From assembly GCA_040743155.1 (NCBI GenBank), contig JBFLJU010000001.1, positions 1,674,001-1,738,000 of the forward strand: a DNA stretch of 64,000 bases, given 5' to 3'. Of the stretch, positions 49,136-58,439 are shown in pieces. Every line of letters begins with the position of its first letter. The stretch's first letter is position 1. A program made the position numbers and the translations under genes. The notes under the pieces were generated by a model, which was given only the letters and a program-made list of their open reading frames with translations, was not told the DNA's origin and ran no database searches. Source of the stretch: Cycloclasticus sp. GTDB lineage: Bacteria > Pseudomonadota > Gammaproteobacteria > Methylococcales > Cycloclasticaceae.

Positions 49136-50013
49136 CAACGCCATTGAAACTTCACGGCTTTGATTACCAAACAGTCATTACTCAAGGCGCCACCATTAAT
49201 GTCGCCAGCGCTGGAAGTGGTCCCGCACTACTGTTGTTACACGGCTACCCACAAACCCATTTGATGTGGCATAAAATCGCACCGTCTCTGGCTAAGAAAC
49301 ATCACATTATTTGCCCTGATTTACGCGGCTATGGCGATAGCTCGAAACCTGACAGTGACGCTCAACATCGGCCATACAGCAAGCGGGAAATGGCCAACGA
49401 TATGATCGAAGTGATGAGGCAAATGGGATACGAACGTTTTTTCGTTGTGGGACACGATAGAGGCGCACGCGTTGCCCACCGCATGGCGTTAGATTTTCCA
49501 GCAAAGATTTTAAAAGCCGCCTTTTTAGACATAATTCCAACCTATGAGATGTTTAAACAAATCGACCAGACCATCGCTACGAGCTACTACCACTGGTTTT
49601 TCTTGATCCAAGATAAGGGCGTTCCTGAGCACCTTATCGGGCTAGACCCAGATTTTTACCTAAACGATAAACTCAATAGATGGAGCCAATACCCAGAACA
49701 ATTTGATAACGCGATTGTTAATCAGTACTTGCGCTGCTTTAAGGACCCGGCAACCATTCACGCCACTTGCGAAGATTATCGCGCCGCTGCCAGTATCGAC
49801 CTTGAACACGATGAAGCTGATTTAGACAAAAAGGTCGGCTGTCCTTTACTTGTCCTCTGGGGCAAGCACGGCATCATGGGTAAGCACTTCGATATGCTCG
49901 ATATTTGGCAACAAAAAGCGGATAACGTGACCGGAAAAGCGCTAGATAGTGGGCACTTCTTGGCTGAAGAAGCCGCCAGTGAAACCTTAGAAAACCTGCT
50001 AAATTTTTTCTAA
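49132..50013 (+). CDS. haloacetate (fluoroacetate) dehalogenase-like alpha/beta hydrolase
   Basis: This 293-residue hydrolase has HGYPQTHLMWHKIAP. The nucleophile elbow is VGHDRGARVAHRMALDFP, in which the Asp replaces Ser and the two Arg residues match those binding the substrate carboxylate in fluoroacetate dehalogenases. The halide-cradle residues also appear: His-Trp in YYHWFF and Tyr in CEDYRAAA. The catalytic His lies in LDSGHFLAEEA. Activity on 2-haloacids is therefore likely; an epoxide hydrolase is the main alternative. It overlaps the thioesterase gene by 4 bp. Confidence 0.82.
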   Translation: MTTPLKLHGFDYQTVITQGATINVASAGSGPALLLLHGYPQTHLMWHKIAPSLAKKHHIICPDLRGYGDSSKPDSDAQHRPYSKREMANDMIEVMRQMGYERFFVVGHDRGARVAHRMALDFPAKILKAAFLDIIPTYEMFKQIDQTIATSYYHWFFLIQDKGVPEHLIGLDPDFYLNDKLNRWSQYPEQFDNAIVNQYLRCFKDPATIHATCEDYRAAASIDLEHDEADLDKKVGCPLLVLWGKHGIMGKHFDMLDIWQQKADNVTGKALDSGHFLAEEAASETLENLLNFF

Positions 50014-50140
50014 TTTACAATAAACAACATTGCTAATTATCGCTAAATGCCGTCCAATAAAACCATCTATTAAATATGCGTTACAATACCTGCGCTTGTA
50101 TTAGCAATACCTTTTATATTCATTACATTTAAAAATCAAT

Positions 50141-51445
50141 TTGTCGACTCATCACAAACCAGCATCATACACACTACGTGAACTAGGCTTACCAGCTGAT
50201 AGGCTAGACCGTCACGCCGTTTCCATTACCGACCGCCTCGTTAAAGCAGGCTTTAAGGCCTATTTAGTCGGCGGCTGTGTTCGCGATTTGTTATTGGGTA
50301 TGCACCCAAAAGATTTTGATGTCGCCACCAATGCCGAGCCGGAACAGGTGCAAGCCTTATTTAAAAACTGTCGCCTGATTGGCCGCCGGTTTCGATTAGC
50401 GCACATCCATTTCGGCCGACATATTATTGAAGTGGCAACATTTCGTGGGCCACACCTCAAGCACGATAAAAACGACAGTCACGCGCACAAAGACGGCCGC
50501 CTATTACGCGATAATGTATACGGCACCTTAGAAGAAGACGCATGGCGTCGTGACTTCACCGTTAACGCCTTATACCTTGACGCCCAAAAGAAAACCGTTA
50601 TAGATTACGTCGGCGGCATTGAAGACCATCAAAACAGGGTGCTGCGTCTGATGGGCGACCCTCTGACCCGCTTTAAAGAAGACCCCGTTAGATTAATTCG
50701 CGCGGTGCGGTTTAAAGCAAAATTAAACTTTCAGATAGAGGCTGGCACCGAAGCACCGATGGCAGAAATGGCGTCATCGTTAAAAGACATACCGTCTGCG
50801 CGCTTATACGATGAAATCATCAAACTTTTCTTAAATACCCATGCAAATCAAGTTTTCGACACACTGCGTCAATATGGTTTGTTTGAAGCGCTTTTTCCTC
50901 AAACAGAATTATGCCTAAAAAATGCCGATTCTGACGCACCGCTGTTGTTGATCAAACAAGCGATGGAAAACACCGAAACACGGTTAAAGAACGATCAACA
51001 CGTCACGCCTTATTTTTTACTGGCGACTTTATTATGGGAACCGGTTCGTCGACTGACTGAGCAAAACAGGCCGTCTTTCAGTAGTGACACCCAGGCTATC
51101 CACGCCGCCGCACATGAGGTTATTGCACACCAAGTGAGTCGTATCGCCATTCCAAAGCGCATGACAACACCGATGCGCGAAGTGTGGGCATTACAACCAC
51201 GGTTTCATAAACAAGTTGGTGTTCGCTGCCTGCGCTTTTTAGAACATCCACGTTTTCGAGCGGCTTATGATTTTATGTTGCTGAGATCACAATATGGTGA
51301 AGTCGACGCGAATATTGCTGAGTGGTGGACCCATATCCAAACGTTAGAGCCTGCTGAACAGAAATTAATGACCCGCCCCAACCAGTTCAAGCATAAAAGA
51401 AAACCACGTAAAAAAGCAGCTAAAAGCACGCCGCCTTCGAGCTAA
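50141..51445 (+). CDS. pcnB: polynucleotide adenylyltransferase (poly(A) polymerase I)
   Basis: The 434-residue class II nucleotidyltransferase has AYLVGGCVRDLLLGMHPKDF, giving the GG and DxD catalytic motifs. The flexible WRRDFTVNALYL region and a C-terminal Lys/Arg-rich tail (KHKRKPRKKAAKS) that binds RNA are present. It adds 3' A-tails that promote decay. The start appears to be TTG at 50141. The tail separates it from CCA-adding enzyme. folK follows after 1 bp. Confidence 0.93.
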   Translation: MSTHHKPASYTLRELGLPADRLDRHAVSITDRLVKAGFKAYLVGGCVRDLLLGMHPKDFDVATNAEPEQVQALFKNCRLIGRRFRLAHIHFGRHIIEVATFRGPHLKHDKNDSHAHKDGRLLRDNVYGTLEEDAWRRDFTVNALYLDAQKKTVIDYVGGIEDHQNRVLRLMGDPLTRFKEDPVRLIRAVRFKAKLNFQIEAGTEAPMAEMASSLKDIPSARLYDEIIKLFLNTHANQVFDTLRQYGLFEALFPQTELCLKNADSDAPLLLIKQAMENTETRLKNDQHVTPYFLLATLLWEPVRRLTEQNRPSFSSDTQAIHAAAHEVIAHQVSRIAIPKRMTTPMREVWALQPRFHKQVGVRCLRFLEHPRFRAAYDFMLLRSQYGEVDANIAEWWTHIQTLEPAEQKLMTRPNQFKHKRKPRKKAAKSTPPSS

Positions 51446-51446
51446 C

Positions 51447-51935
51447 ATGCCCATTCATGTTTTTATTGGGCTGGGTAGCAATTTATCTAACCCCGTTCAG
51501 CAAATTATTAAGGCCATACAAGACATCAGCGCATTAGAGCAATGCTCGCTGGAGGTAGCGTCGAGTTTATACGAAACGCCCCCGATGGGCCCTCAAGATC
51601 AGCCCAACTATATAAACGCTGTGGTAAAAATCAGCACTTCGCTCAAGCCATATGAGCTGTTAGACGCCTTACAAAGCATTGAAAATCAGCACGGCAGAAC
51701 CCGCGATACCGGCAGATGGGGCGCTAGAACGCTAGACTTAGACATATTGATTTACGATGACATCATTTCTCACGACCCTCGACTGACCCTGCCCCACCCC
51801 GGCTTAGCGTCTAGAGCATTTGTTTTATACCCTTTAATTGAAATTGATCGCCAGCTGAAACTGCCAAACCTAGCCCCTCTTCAACAGCTGATTGAAGAAC
51901 TTGATGAAGTGCCACCACGCATCGTCTATCAATAA
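51447..51935 (+). CDS. folK: 2-amino-4-hydroxy-6-hydroxymethyldihydropteridine diphosphokinase
   Basis: The 162-residue HPPK has IGLGSNLSNP at the N-terminus, SSLYETPPMGPQDQPNYINA, and the signature RTRDTGRWGARTLDLDIL with catalytic Asp residues. It activates the pterin for folate synthesis. The pcnB-folK-panBC order is conserved in gammaproteobacteria. Confidence 0.96.
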   Translation: MPIHVFIGLGSNLSNPVQQIIKAIQDISALEQCSLEVASSLYETPPMGPQDQPNYINAVVKISTSLKPYELLDALQSIENQHGRTRDTGRWGARTLDLDILIYDDIISHDPRLTLPHPGLASRAFVLYPLIEIDRQLKLPNLAPLQQLIEELDEVPPRIVYQ

Positions 51936-52013
51936 ACAATTCAACCGATAAAGGCTTGAAACATAATGCCGTATCGTGCAAAGTTCTCACACATTTAATA
52001 TAAGAAACTCACT

Positions 52014-52679
52014 TTGGACACACATATCTTAGAAACTTCTCAGCCACCTAAATTCATTGTTGTTGAAGGACCCATCGGCGTTGGTAAAAGCAGTCTGGCT
52101 CAAAAGCTGGCTAAAAGTTTTACCTGCGATATTGTTAAAGAAAAAGCGGATGAAAACCCTTTTCTGGAGCACTTTTACACCCACACCAACCAATCTGCCT
52201 TACCAGTACAACTGCATTTTTTGACCGAACGCGCAAAACAGTGGAATGAATTAGGCCAAGATGACCTGTTTTCGATCGGTGTCGTCTCCGACTTCATGCT
52301 TGAAAAAGATCGTTTGTTTGCAAAACTCACCTTAACGAACGAAGAATTCAAACTGTACGACCAGATGTATCAATCGCTTGCAATACAACCGATTAAGGCA
52401 GATTTAGTCGTCTACTTGCAAGCACCTGTTGATGCTTTACAATCTCGAATTAGAAAACGCGGCATCAAACACGAGAAAAATATCAGTGGAAAGTACCTAC
52501 AGAAACTATCCGATGCTTACACAGAGTTTTTTCATCATTACGATGCGGGGCCATTATTAATTGTTAATGCAAGTGATATTAATCCCGTTGATAACGATGA
52601 AGACTACCAGCAGTTGCTTAAACACATCTGTTCAACTCGCGCAGGTCGTCATTTTTTAAATCCATTACCCATTTTATAA
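52014..52679 (+). CDS. deoxynucleoside kinase
   Basis: This 221-residue P-loop kinase has Walker A VVEGPIGVGKSSL and the dNK segment ENPFLEHFY. SDFMLEKDRLFAKLTL and the lid region LQSRIRKRGIKHEK also match. It phosphorylates deoxynucleosides (specificity undetermined) for salvage. The start is TTG at 52014. It sits between folK and panB; similar kinase genes occur at this position in related genomes. Confidence 0.88.
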   Translation: MDTHILETSQPPKFIVVEGPIGVGKSSLAQKLAKSFTCDIVKEKADENPFLEHFYTHTNQSALPVQLHFLTERAKQWNELGQDDLFSIGVVSDFMLEKDRLFAKLTLTNEEFKLYDQMYQSLAIQPIKADLVVYLQAPVDALQSRIRKRGIKHEKNISGKYLQKLSDAYTEFFHHYDAGPLLIVNASDINPVDNDEDYQQLLKHICSTRAGRHFLNPLPIL

Positions 52680-52696
52680 CCTCTTTCGAGATCGAT

Positions 52697-53509
52697 ATGA
52701 GCCAACATTCAAGCAGCAAACAAATCACCAATACTGAATTATCAGCCATGAAGGCTCGTGGCGAAAAAATCGTCAGTCTCACCGCATACGATGCTAGTTT
52801 TGCCCATATTTTAGATAACGCCGGTGTTGAAATGATCCTTGTCGGCGATTCGCTTGGCATGGTCGTTCAAGGGCAATCCAGCACTGTGCCGGTTACGGTG
52901 GATGAAATGGCCTACCATTCCAAGATCGTTTCTCGCGGACTAGAGCGTGCTTTATTGGTCACCGACCTGCCATTTATGAGCTACCCCGACCCACAAATAG
53001 CGGTTGATAATGCAGCTATCTTGATGCAACAAGGCTACGCCAACATGGTCAAACTCGAGGGTGGTCAAAAAATCCTCGATAGCGTTCAACACATTGTCAA
53101 TCAAGGCATTCCCGTGTGTGGGCACTTGGGGCTACTGCCGCAATCTGTCAACCAGCTCGGTGGTTATCGGGTACAAGGCAAGGAAGAAACCCAAGCAAAT
53201 ATTATCATTGAAGACGCTAAATGCCTTGAACAAGCGGGTGCCAGCGCCATCGTGGTTGAGTGCATTCCTTCTTCATTAGCTAAGACATTAGCCGCTGCCG
53301 TCAATATCCCTATTATTGGTATTGGTGCCGGTGTTGATTGTGACGGGCAAGTATTAGTAAGCTATGACATGTTAGATATTACGTTTGGTAAACGCCCAAA
53401 ATTCAGTAAAAACTTTATGCTTGAAGCCGGCAATATTGCAGATGCCGTTAGCGCTTACGTTCATGCCGTTAAAAACAAGCAGTTCCCTGCTGACGAACAT
53501 TCTTTCTAA
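52697..53509 (+). CDS. panB: 3-methyl-2-oxobutanoate hydroxymethyltransferase
   Basis: The 270-residue PanB catalyses the first committed step of pantothenate synthesis. Features are VSLTAYDASFAHILDNAGVE, the metal-binding VGDSLGMVVQG, and HLGLLPQSVNQLGGYRVQG. It is 2 bp from panC. Confidence 0.97.
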   Translation: MSQHSSSKQITNTELSAMKARGEKIVSLTAYDASFAHILDNAGVEMILVGDSLGMVVQGQSSTVPVTVDEMAYHSKIVSRGLERALLVTDLPFMSYPDPQIAVDNAAILMQQGYANMVKLEGGQKILDSVQHIVNQGIPVCGHLGLLPQSVNQLGGYRVQGKEETQANIIIEDAKCLEQAGASAIVVECIPSSLAKTLAAAVNIPIIGIGAGVDCDGQVLVSYDMLDITFGKRPKFSKNFMLEAGNIADAVSAYVHAVKNKQFPADEHSF

Positions 53510-53511
53510 TC

Positions 53512-54363
53512 ATGCTTGTAGTACGCACTGTTAAAGAACTTCAAGAGAAACTGAGCCAACACAGGCAGTCAGGGCAGTCTATCGCCCTAGTGCCAACCAT
53601 GGGTAATTTACACCAAGGTCATCTTCAACTCGTTAAAACGGCTCAACAATACGCCGATGTCGTGGTTGTCACCTTATTTGTAAACCCAACCCAGTTTGGT
53701 GAAAATGAAGATTTAGACAGTTACCCGCGTACCTTTCAAGACGATTGTGACAAACTTGAGGCGCTCGATACGAACATTCTATTTGCGCCAAGTAACGATG
53801 AAATTTACCCACTCGGTGGCGGCAACACAACACACGTACACGTGCCGAGTATCACCAATGTATTATGTGGCGCATCTCGCCCCGGCCACTTTGATGGTGT
53901 TACCACCATCGTTTGTAAGCTGTTTAACCTCACCCGTGCTGATGTCGCTATTTTTGGCGAAAAAGATTATCAGCAAATCGCAGTTATTCGCCGAATGGTC
54001 GACGATTTAAATATCCCCATAAAAATAGTAGGCGAACCCATTGTGCGTGAGCAAGATGGTCTCGCCATGAGTTCCCGTAATGGCTATTTAACGGATGAAG
54101 AACGCACACTCGCGCCCACCCTTCAGGAAACATTACAGCGTATTAAACAGGCTATTTTGAATGGCGAAGACGACTTCAATTCCTTAGAAATTAACGCTAA
54201 AACGACGTTAAGCGCAGCCGGTTTTAAACCTGACTACCTGCATATTTACCAACGTAATCAATTAAGACCCGCGACTGAAGACGATACTGAGCTTGTTATC
54301 TTAGTAGCGGCCTTTCTTGGCGCGACTAGGCTGATTGATAATTTAAATGTAGATCGCATATAA
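53512..54363 (+). CDS. panC: pantothenate synthetase
   Basis: The 283-residue ligase joins pantoate and beta-alanine. It has VPTMGNLHQGHLQLV (HIGH-like), FVNPTQFGENEDLDSYPRT, FGEKDYQQIAVIRRMV and MSSRNGYL (KMSKS-like). It follows panB. Confidence 0.97.
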   Translation: MLVVRTVKELQEKLSQHRQSGQSIALVPTMGNLHQGHLQLVKTAQQYADVVVVTLFVNPTQFGENEDLDSYPRTFQDDCDKLEALDTNILFAPSNDEIYPLGGGNTTHVHVPSITNVLCGASRPGHFDGVTTIVCKLFNLTRADVAIFGEKDYQQIAVIRRMVDDLNIPIKIVGEPIVREQDGLAMSSRNGYLTDEERTLAPTLQETLQRIKQAILNGEDDFNSLEINAKTTLSAAGFKPDYLHIYQRNQLRPATEDDTELVILVAAFLGATRLIDNLNVDRI

Positions 54364-54379
54364 CCCACTACTACTTATT

Positions 54380-56125
54380 ATGAAGAAGACACTATTCGCC
54401 CTCGTTCTAATTTTAAATATCAGCGTCTGCCTTGCTCAAGAAGAAACAACAGCCACAGCGGAGCTGGCACCTAGCATAACCGCTGAATCGCTCGGTCTAA
54501 GCTCACCACGGGATACCCTGACAACATTCCTGCACAGCATGAATGACATTAAGCGGGGAAAGGCGGCGCGTATAGACAGCGCAACAAGCACCTTAGATTT
54601 ATCCGCCATTAACCCGCTTATTCGAGAAGAAAAAGGCCGTGACCTCGCCTGGATGCTATTGGAAGCAATCGATAAAACTAAGATTGTTAATCTCAGCAAA
54701 ATTCCTTCTAAAAAAACCGGCAAACCTTACGTCTTTGCACAATATCGAAATGGCATCATCAGTATTCAGCTATCAAGCAATGGTCGTTGGTTGTTTACCC
54801 AAGCCAGCTTGTCTTCCTTGCCTGCCATCATTGAAGAACTGGCCTCTAAAAAAAGTCTGAAAATAGACGAGCAAAATGCTCAGTTCATACCGTGGCATAT
54901 TCAACTGCGTCAGCAATTACCAGAGTCTCTTAGAAGCCGTTCTTTTTTACTCGAAAACTGGAAGTGGCTGGGTATTTTACTGACTATTGCATTAGGTGTT
55001 ATTGCCGATAAAGTTGCCTCGTTCATACTGCAACTTGTCGTTAAAAAATTCCGCAACAAGACTCAAACGCCCGCCTTTAAAGATACCCCTGAAGATATGC
55101 TCCGACCACTGGCTATGCTCGTCATGGCGGGTATTTGGTGGGCTGGGCTGAACTTACTCGCTCTGCCGGATCAAGCGATGATAATTTTACTCGTTGCAGT
55201 CAAAATGTTAGCGGGTATTGCTGGTGTTTGGGGTGCTTACCGGTTGGTTGACTTAGTCACGCTTTATTTACGTTATCAAGCCAGTCAAACCGATAATAAA
55301 GTCGACGATGTTTTGGTACCTTTAATCAGAAAAACTTTAAAAGTTTTCGTCACCGTTATTGGCATCACCTTTGTTGCATCGAATTTAAATTTAAACGTCT
55401 CAAGCCTCCTCGCAAGTCTTGGCTTAGGCGGTTTAGCATTTGCCTTAGCAGCAAAAGATGTTGTACAAAATTTATTTGGCTCAATCACCGTTATTTTAGA
55501 TCAGACTTTCCATAACGGAGATTGGATCGTCGTTAACGATATTGAAGGCAGCGTAGAAGAGGTGGGCTTAAGAAGTACTAAGATTCGTACCTTTTATGAT
55601 TCGCTTATTACGCTTCCCAACGCCATTTTTATTACCGCAAAAGTCGATAATATGGGGCAACGTAGGTACCGTCGCCTTAAATGCAACGTTTCATTAACGT
55701 ACGACACCCCTCCGGATAAAATTGAAGCGTTTTGTGAAGGCATTAGAGAGCTGGTTCGGCTTCACCCTTATATGAGAAAGGACTACTTTCACGTCTACCT
55801 CAACTCACTGGGTGCCTCCTCCTTAGATGTTCTTGTCTATGTTTTCTGGGAGACGCCTGACTGGAGTACCGAATTACGTGAACGCCAACGTTTTTTATTG
55901 GATATCCTACGCCTCGCAAAAGCTCAAGAAATTGATATGGCATTCCCAACGCAGACATTACATTTATTAACACCAAGCGACCAGCAAAGCGCCACTGATG
56001 TTACAGCTTCAGCGCCTCACAAACCCTCTAATGACGCCCTTTCAGAGCAGTTTAGAAACACCGCAAAAGATATCGTTTCACAGTCAACTGGCCTTGATAA
56101 TAAACCGCCGCCTGTTAAATTCTAA
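54380..56125 (+). CDS. MscS-family mechanosensitive channel with periplasmic domain
   Basis: The 581-residue protein has a signal peptide (MKKTLFALVLILNISVCLAQ) and a periplasmic region of about 170 residues. Several membrane helices follow (from ~195), then the MscS pore and beta domain ASLGLGGLAFALAAKDVVQNLFGS with FHNGDWIVVNDIEGSVEEVG. The C-terminal tail is Ser/Pro/Thr rich. It should protect against osmotic downshock. It starts 17 bp after panC and lies between panC and panD. Confidence 0.9.
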   Translation: MKKTLFALVLILNISVCLAQEETTATAELAPSITAESLGLSSPRDTLTTFLHSMNDIKRGKAARIDSATSTLDLSAINPLIREEKGRDLAWMLLEAIDKTKIVNLSKIPSKKTGKPYVFAQYRNGIISIQLSSNGRWLFTQASLSSLPAIIEELASKKSLKIDEQNAQFIPWHIQLRQQLPESLRSRSFLLENWKWLGILLTIALGVIADKVASFILQLVVKKFRNKTQTPAFKDTPEDMLRPLAMLVMAGIWWAGLNLLALPDQAMIILLVAVKMLAGIAGVWGAYRLVDLVTLYLRYQASQTDNKVDDVLVPLIRKTLKVFVTVIGITFVASNLNLNVSSLLASLGLGGLAFALAAKDVVQNLFGSITVILDQTFHNGDWIVVNDIEGSVEEVGLRSTKIRTFYDSLITLPNAIFITAKVDNMGQRRYRRLKCNVSLTYDTPPDKIEAFCEGIRELVRLHPYMRKDYFHVYLNSLGASSLDVLVYVFWETPDWSTELRERQRFLLDILRLAKAQEIDMAFPTQTLHLLTPSDQQSATDVTASAPHKPSNDALSEQFRNTAKDIVSQSTGLDNKPPPVKF

Positions 56126-56248
56126 GCCGTATTTGAAATTTATAGCTGTATGATTCCTAACGTATTATTGCATTTGCACATAAATGTTGATGAAAAACAA
56201 CATATCAGGCATAATTCCCATCCGTTTAGTTAAACCAATCTAATATTT

Positions 56249-56629
56249 ATGCGTTCAACGATGTTACAAACCAAGTTACACAGAGCCACTGTGACTCACA
56301 GTGAACTTCATTACGAAGGCTCGTGTGCAATTGATGGGAATCTCCTTGACCTTTCAGGCATCCAAGAGTATCAACAAATCGATATCTATAATGTTAATAA
56401 TGGCGAGCGTTTTACAACGTACGCTATCCGAGCTGAAAACAACAGCGGTATCATCTCTGTAAACGGAGCTGCTGCACGCCGTGCGACCGAGGGCGACATC
56501 TTAATTATTTGCGCTTATTCTGAGTACAACGAAGCTGAGTTGGCCACATTCAAACCACGCCTTATCTATCTCGATGATAACAACGGCGTTAAAGAAACAA
56601 AAAATGCGATCCCTGTTCAAGCAGCCTAA
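56249..56629 (+). CDS. panD: aspartate 1-decarboxylase
   Basis: The 126-residue pro-enzyme self-cleaves at Gly24-Ser25 (YEGSCAID) to a pyruvoyl form that makes beta-alanine for PanC. The start [17 protein letters not shown] aligns with the E. coli N-terminus, so the first ATG is right. It is separated from panBC by the MscS gene. Confidence 0.97.
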   Translation: MRSTMLQTKLHRATVTHSELHYEGSCAIDGNLLDLSGIQEYQQIDIYNVNNGERFTTYAIRAENNSGIISVNGAAARRATEGDILIICAYSEYNEAELATFKPRLIYLDDNNGVKETKNAIPVQAA

Positions 56630-56648
56630 GCATGAAAAAAACACTACA

Positions 56649-56676
56649 GCCCGATGATTCATCATCGGGCTTTTTT
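56649..56676 (+). terminator. terminator after panD
   Basis: GCCCGATGAT pairs with ATCATCGGGC around a 2-nt loop, and T6 follows. It begins 20 bp after the panD stop. Its T-run ends at the ATG of the next gene. Confidence 0.9.
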
Positions 56677-57273
56677 ATGCCTAAAAAAAACAATCGACAC
56701 CATATCCAATCTCTACAAAAATCTATTCAACTGACGAGTATTGTCTGCCTTATTATTTTCCTCTTCGTATCAACCAACTCCACCGCGAGTGAGCCACTGA
56801 CTATCAACGTTGAGTACGATAACAACATTTATACTACCTCTCTCTCTACGACCATTCATGCACCGCGCGACCGTGTTTATAGCTTATTAACAGCCTACGA
56901 TCACTTGCACTTATATAGTCGACTCATTTATAAAAGTGAGCTATTAACAAATGGGCATTTATTGCTCAGGCTGAAAGTCTGTTTTATCTTTATTTGTTTC
57001 GATAAACAGCAAACCTTATCATTAGACGTCTCAGAGCATTCTATCGTAGGACATATTATCCCTGAACACAGTGATTTCAAATCCGGCTCGATGAAATGGC
57101 AACTAGCCGATGACAAGGCTGATAGCGTCATACTTTTCTCAAGTGAACTCACCCCAGACTTCTGGGTCCCGCCTCTTATCGGGCCAATATTAATAAAAAA
57201 TAAATTGAAAAATGAGGCCTTATACAGCATTGGACAATTAGAGCTATTATCTAACCTAAATCCTCACAGGTAA
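56677..57273 (+). CDS. exported SRPBCC/START-like protein
   Basis: The 198-residue protein has a long charged N-terminus, a hydrophobic stretch (SIVCLIIFLFVSTNSTASE) and a START-like domain (TTIHAPRDRVYSLLTAYDHLHLYSRLIYKS). It is probably periplasmic or membrane-anchored and may bind a lipid, but this is not established. The frame is also open from an ATG at 56632, which would run through the panD terminator. The ATG at 56677 abuts the T-run, and neither has a good ribosome-binding site. Confidence 0.65.
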   Translation: MPKKNNRHHIQSLQKSIQLTSIVCLIIFLFVSTNSTASEPLTINVEYDNNIYTTSLSTTIHAPRDRVYSLLTAYDHLHLYSRLIYKSELLTNGHLLLRLKVCFIFICFDKQQTLSLDVSEHSIVGHIIPEHSDFKSGSMKWQLADDKADSVILFSSELTPDFWVPPLIGPILIKNKLKNEALYSIGQLELLSNLNPHR

Positions 57274-57274
57274 T

Positions 57275-57300
57275 AAAAAAGCGCCATCGGCGCCTTTTTT
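57275..57300. terminator. bidirectional terminator
   Basis: AAAAAAGCGCC-ATC-GGCGCCTTTTTT sits between the convergent SRPBCC and persulfide dioxygenase genes and has T-runs in both directions. Confidence 0.9.
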
Positions 57301-57316
57301 GTTTTCACTGAAACGC

Positions 57317-58360
57317 TTATCGCTCGACAGAGTAACCACATTTATTCCACTGCAACATACCACCCTTCATATTCTTAACATCATGGAACCCTAGCCCCTT
57401 CAAAATAGCCGCTGAGGTTGTGCTCCTAGCACCGGAACGGCACACCAAAATAACCTCTTTATTTTTCAGCGATTCCAACTCTTCTAATGCGTTAGGTATG
57501 GTGGCTAATGGGACTAAACGACTACCGGCTATATGCCCTAATTCACCAATAAACTCCGCTTCTTCTCTTACATCAATAATAACGCTGTCATGCCCTACTT
57601 CCTCGATGCGACTTTTTACCGCTGTCGGATCCATTTGTAATACTTGATTAAGTTCCGCCACCATTGGGAATTTAATGACGTCATCATCGACCTCACTCTG
57701 ATTAATTTGCAACACTTCTTGAATTTTCTCAGGCAGCGGTAAATTCAAATTGGCCATAATATTAATATATTCTTCACGTGTTTTTCCAGCCACACGCGGA
57801 TTCGTTAACCTTTCTTGTTCAACGGTTGATTGTGTATGGCCACGGTAGTCGTGTCCTGGGAATATCAACGTATCACCCGGTAACGTAAATATCTTATTAA
57901 CGATTGAATCAAATTGATCACCTGCGTTACCGCCAGCAAAGTCTGATCGACCCGTTCCTTGAATTAGAATAACGTCACCTGTTAAAACACGGTCTTCATT
58001 AACATAAAGACTAACGCTATCTGGTGTATGTCCAGGCGTATAAAGCACTTTGAGCTTAATATTGCCGACGCTTAATTCATCACCATCGGTATAACGTTCA
58101 TCCACACTCGGCTGTGGCGACAACTCATGCATCATCACTTTGCAATTGGTGAGTTTCCTTATGGCCGTACAGGCAGAGCGGTGGTCGGCATGGGTATGCG
58201 TATCTGCTACAAATTTTAATCTTAGACGATGGTAGCCAAGCACCGCAAGGTACCTGTCAATATTGCTTTCTATGGGGTCGATAATAGCCGCTTCCCCGGC
58301 CTCTAGATCTGCAATTAAATATGACTTACATTGAATATTGTTAAGTTCTTGAAAAAACAT
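57317..58360 (-). CDS. persulfide dioxygenase-rhodanese fusion
   Basis: The 347-residue protein joins two domains. Residues 1-~235 are an ETHE1-type MBL domain with metal ligands in ADTHTHADHRSA, YTPGHTPDSVSLY and FPGHDYRGH. Residues ~245-347 are a rhodanese domain with active-site Cys in LVCRSGARSTTSA. Such fusions oxidise glutathione persulfide to sulfite and transfer the sulfane sulfur, acting in sulfide detoxification. No sulfide:quinone reductase gene is in the window. Confidence 0.9.
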   Translation of the reverse strand: MFFQELNNIQCKSYLIADLEAGEAAIIDPIESNIDRYLAVLGYHRLRLKFVADTHTHADHRSACTAIRKLTNCKVMMHELSPQPSVDERYTDGDELSVGNIKLKVLYTPGHTPDSVSLYVNEDRVLTGDVILIQGTGRSDFAGGNAGDQFDSIVNKIFTLPGDTLIFPGHDYRGHTQSTVEQERLTNPRVAGKTREEYINIMANLNLPLPEKIQEVLQINQSEVDDDVIKFPMVAELNQVLQMDPTAVKSRIEEVGHDSVIIDVREEAEFIGELGHIAGSRLVPLATIPNALEELESLKNKEVILVCRSGARSTTSAAILKGLGFHDVKNMKGGMLQWNKCGYSVER

Positions 58361-58439
58361 AAATCCACCTGGTTATTCTATTAGATCATTAGCTTATATC
58401 TATTTTAACGCATTAACGGACTGTCATCATTGATTTGAA

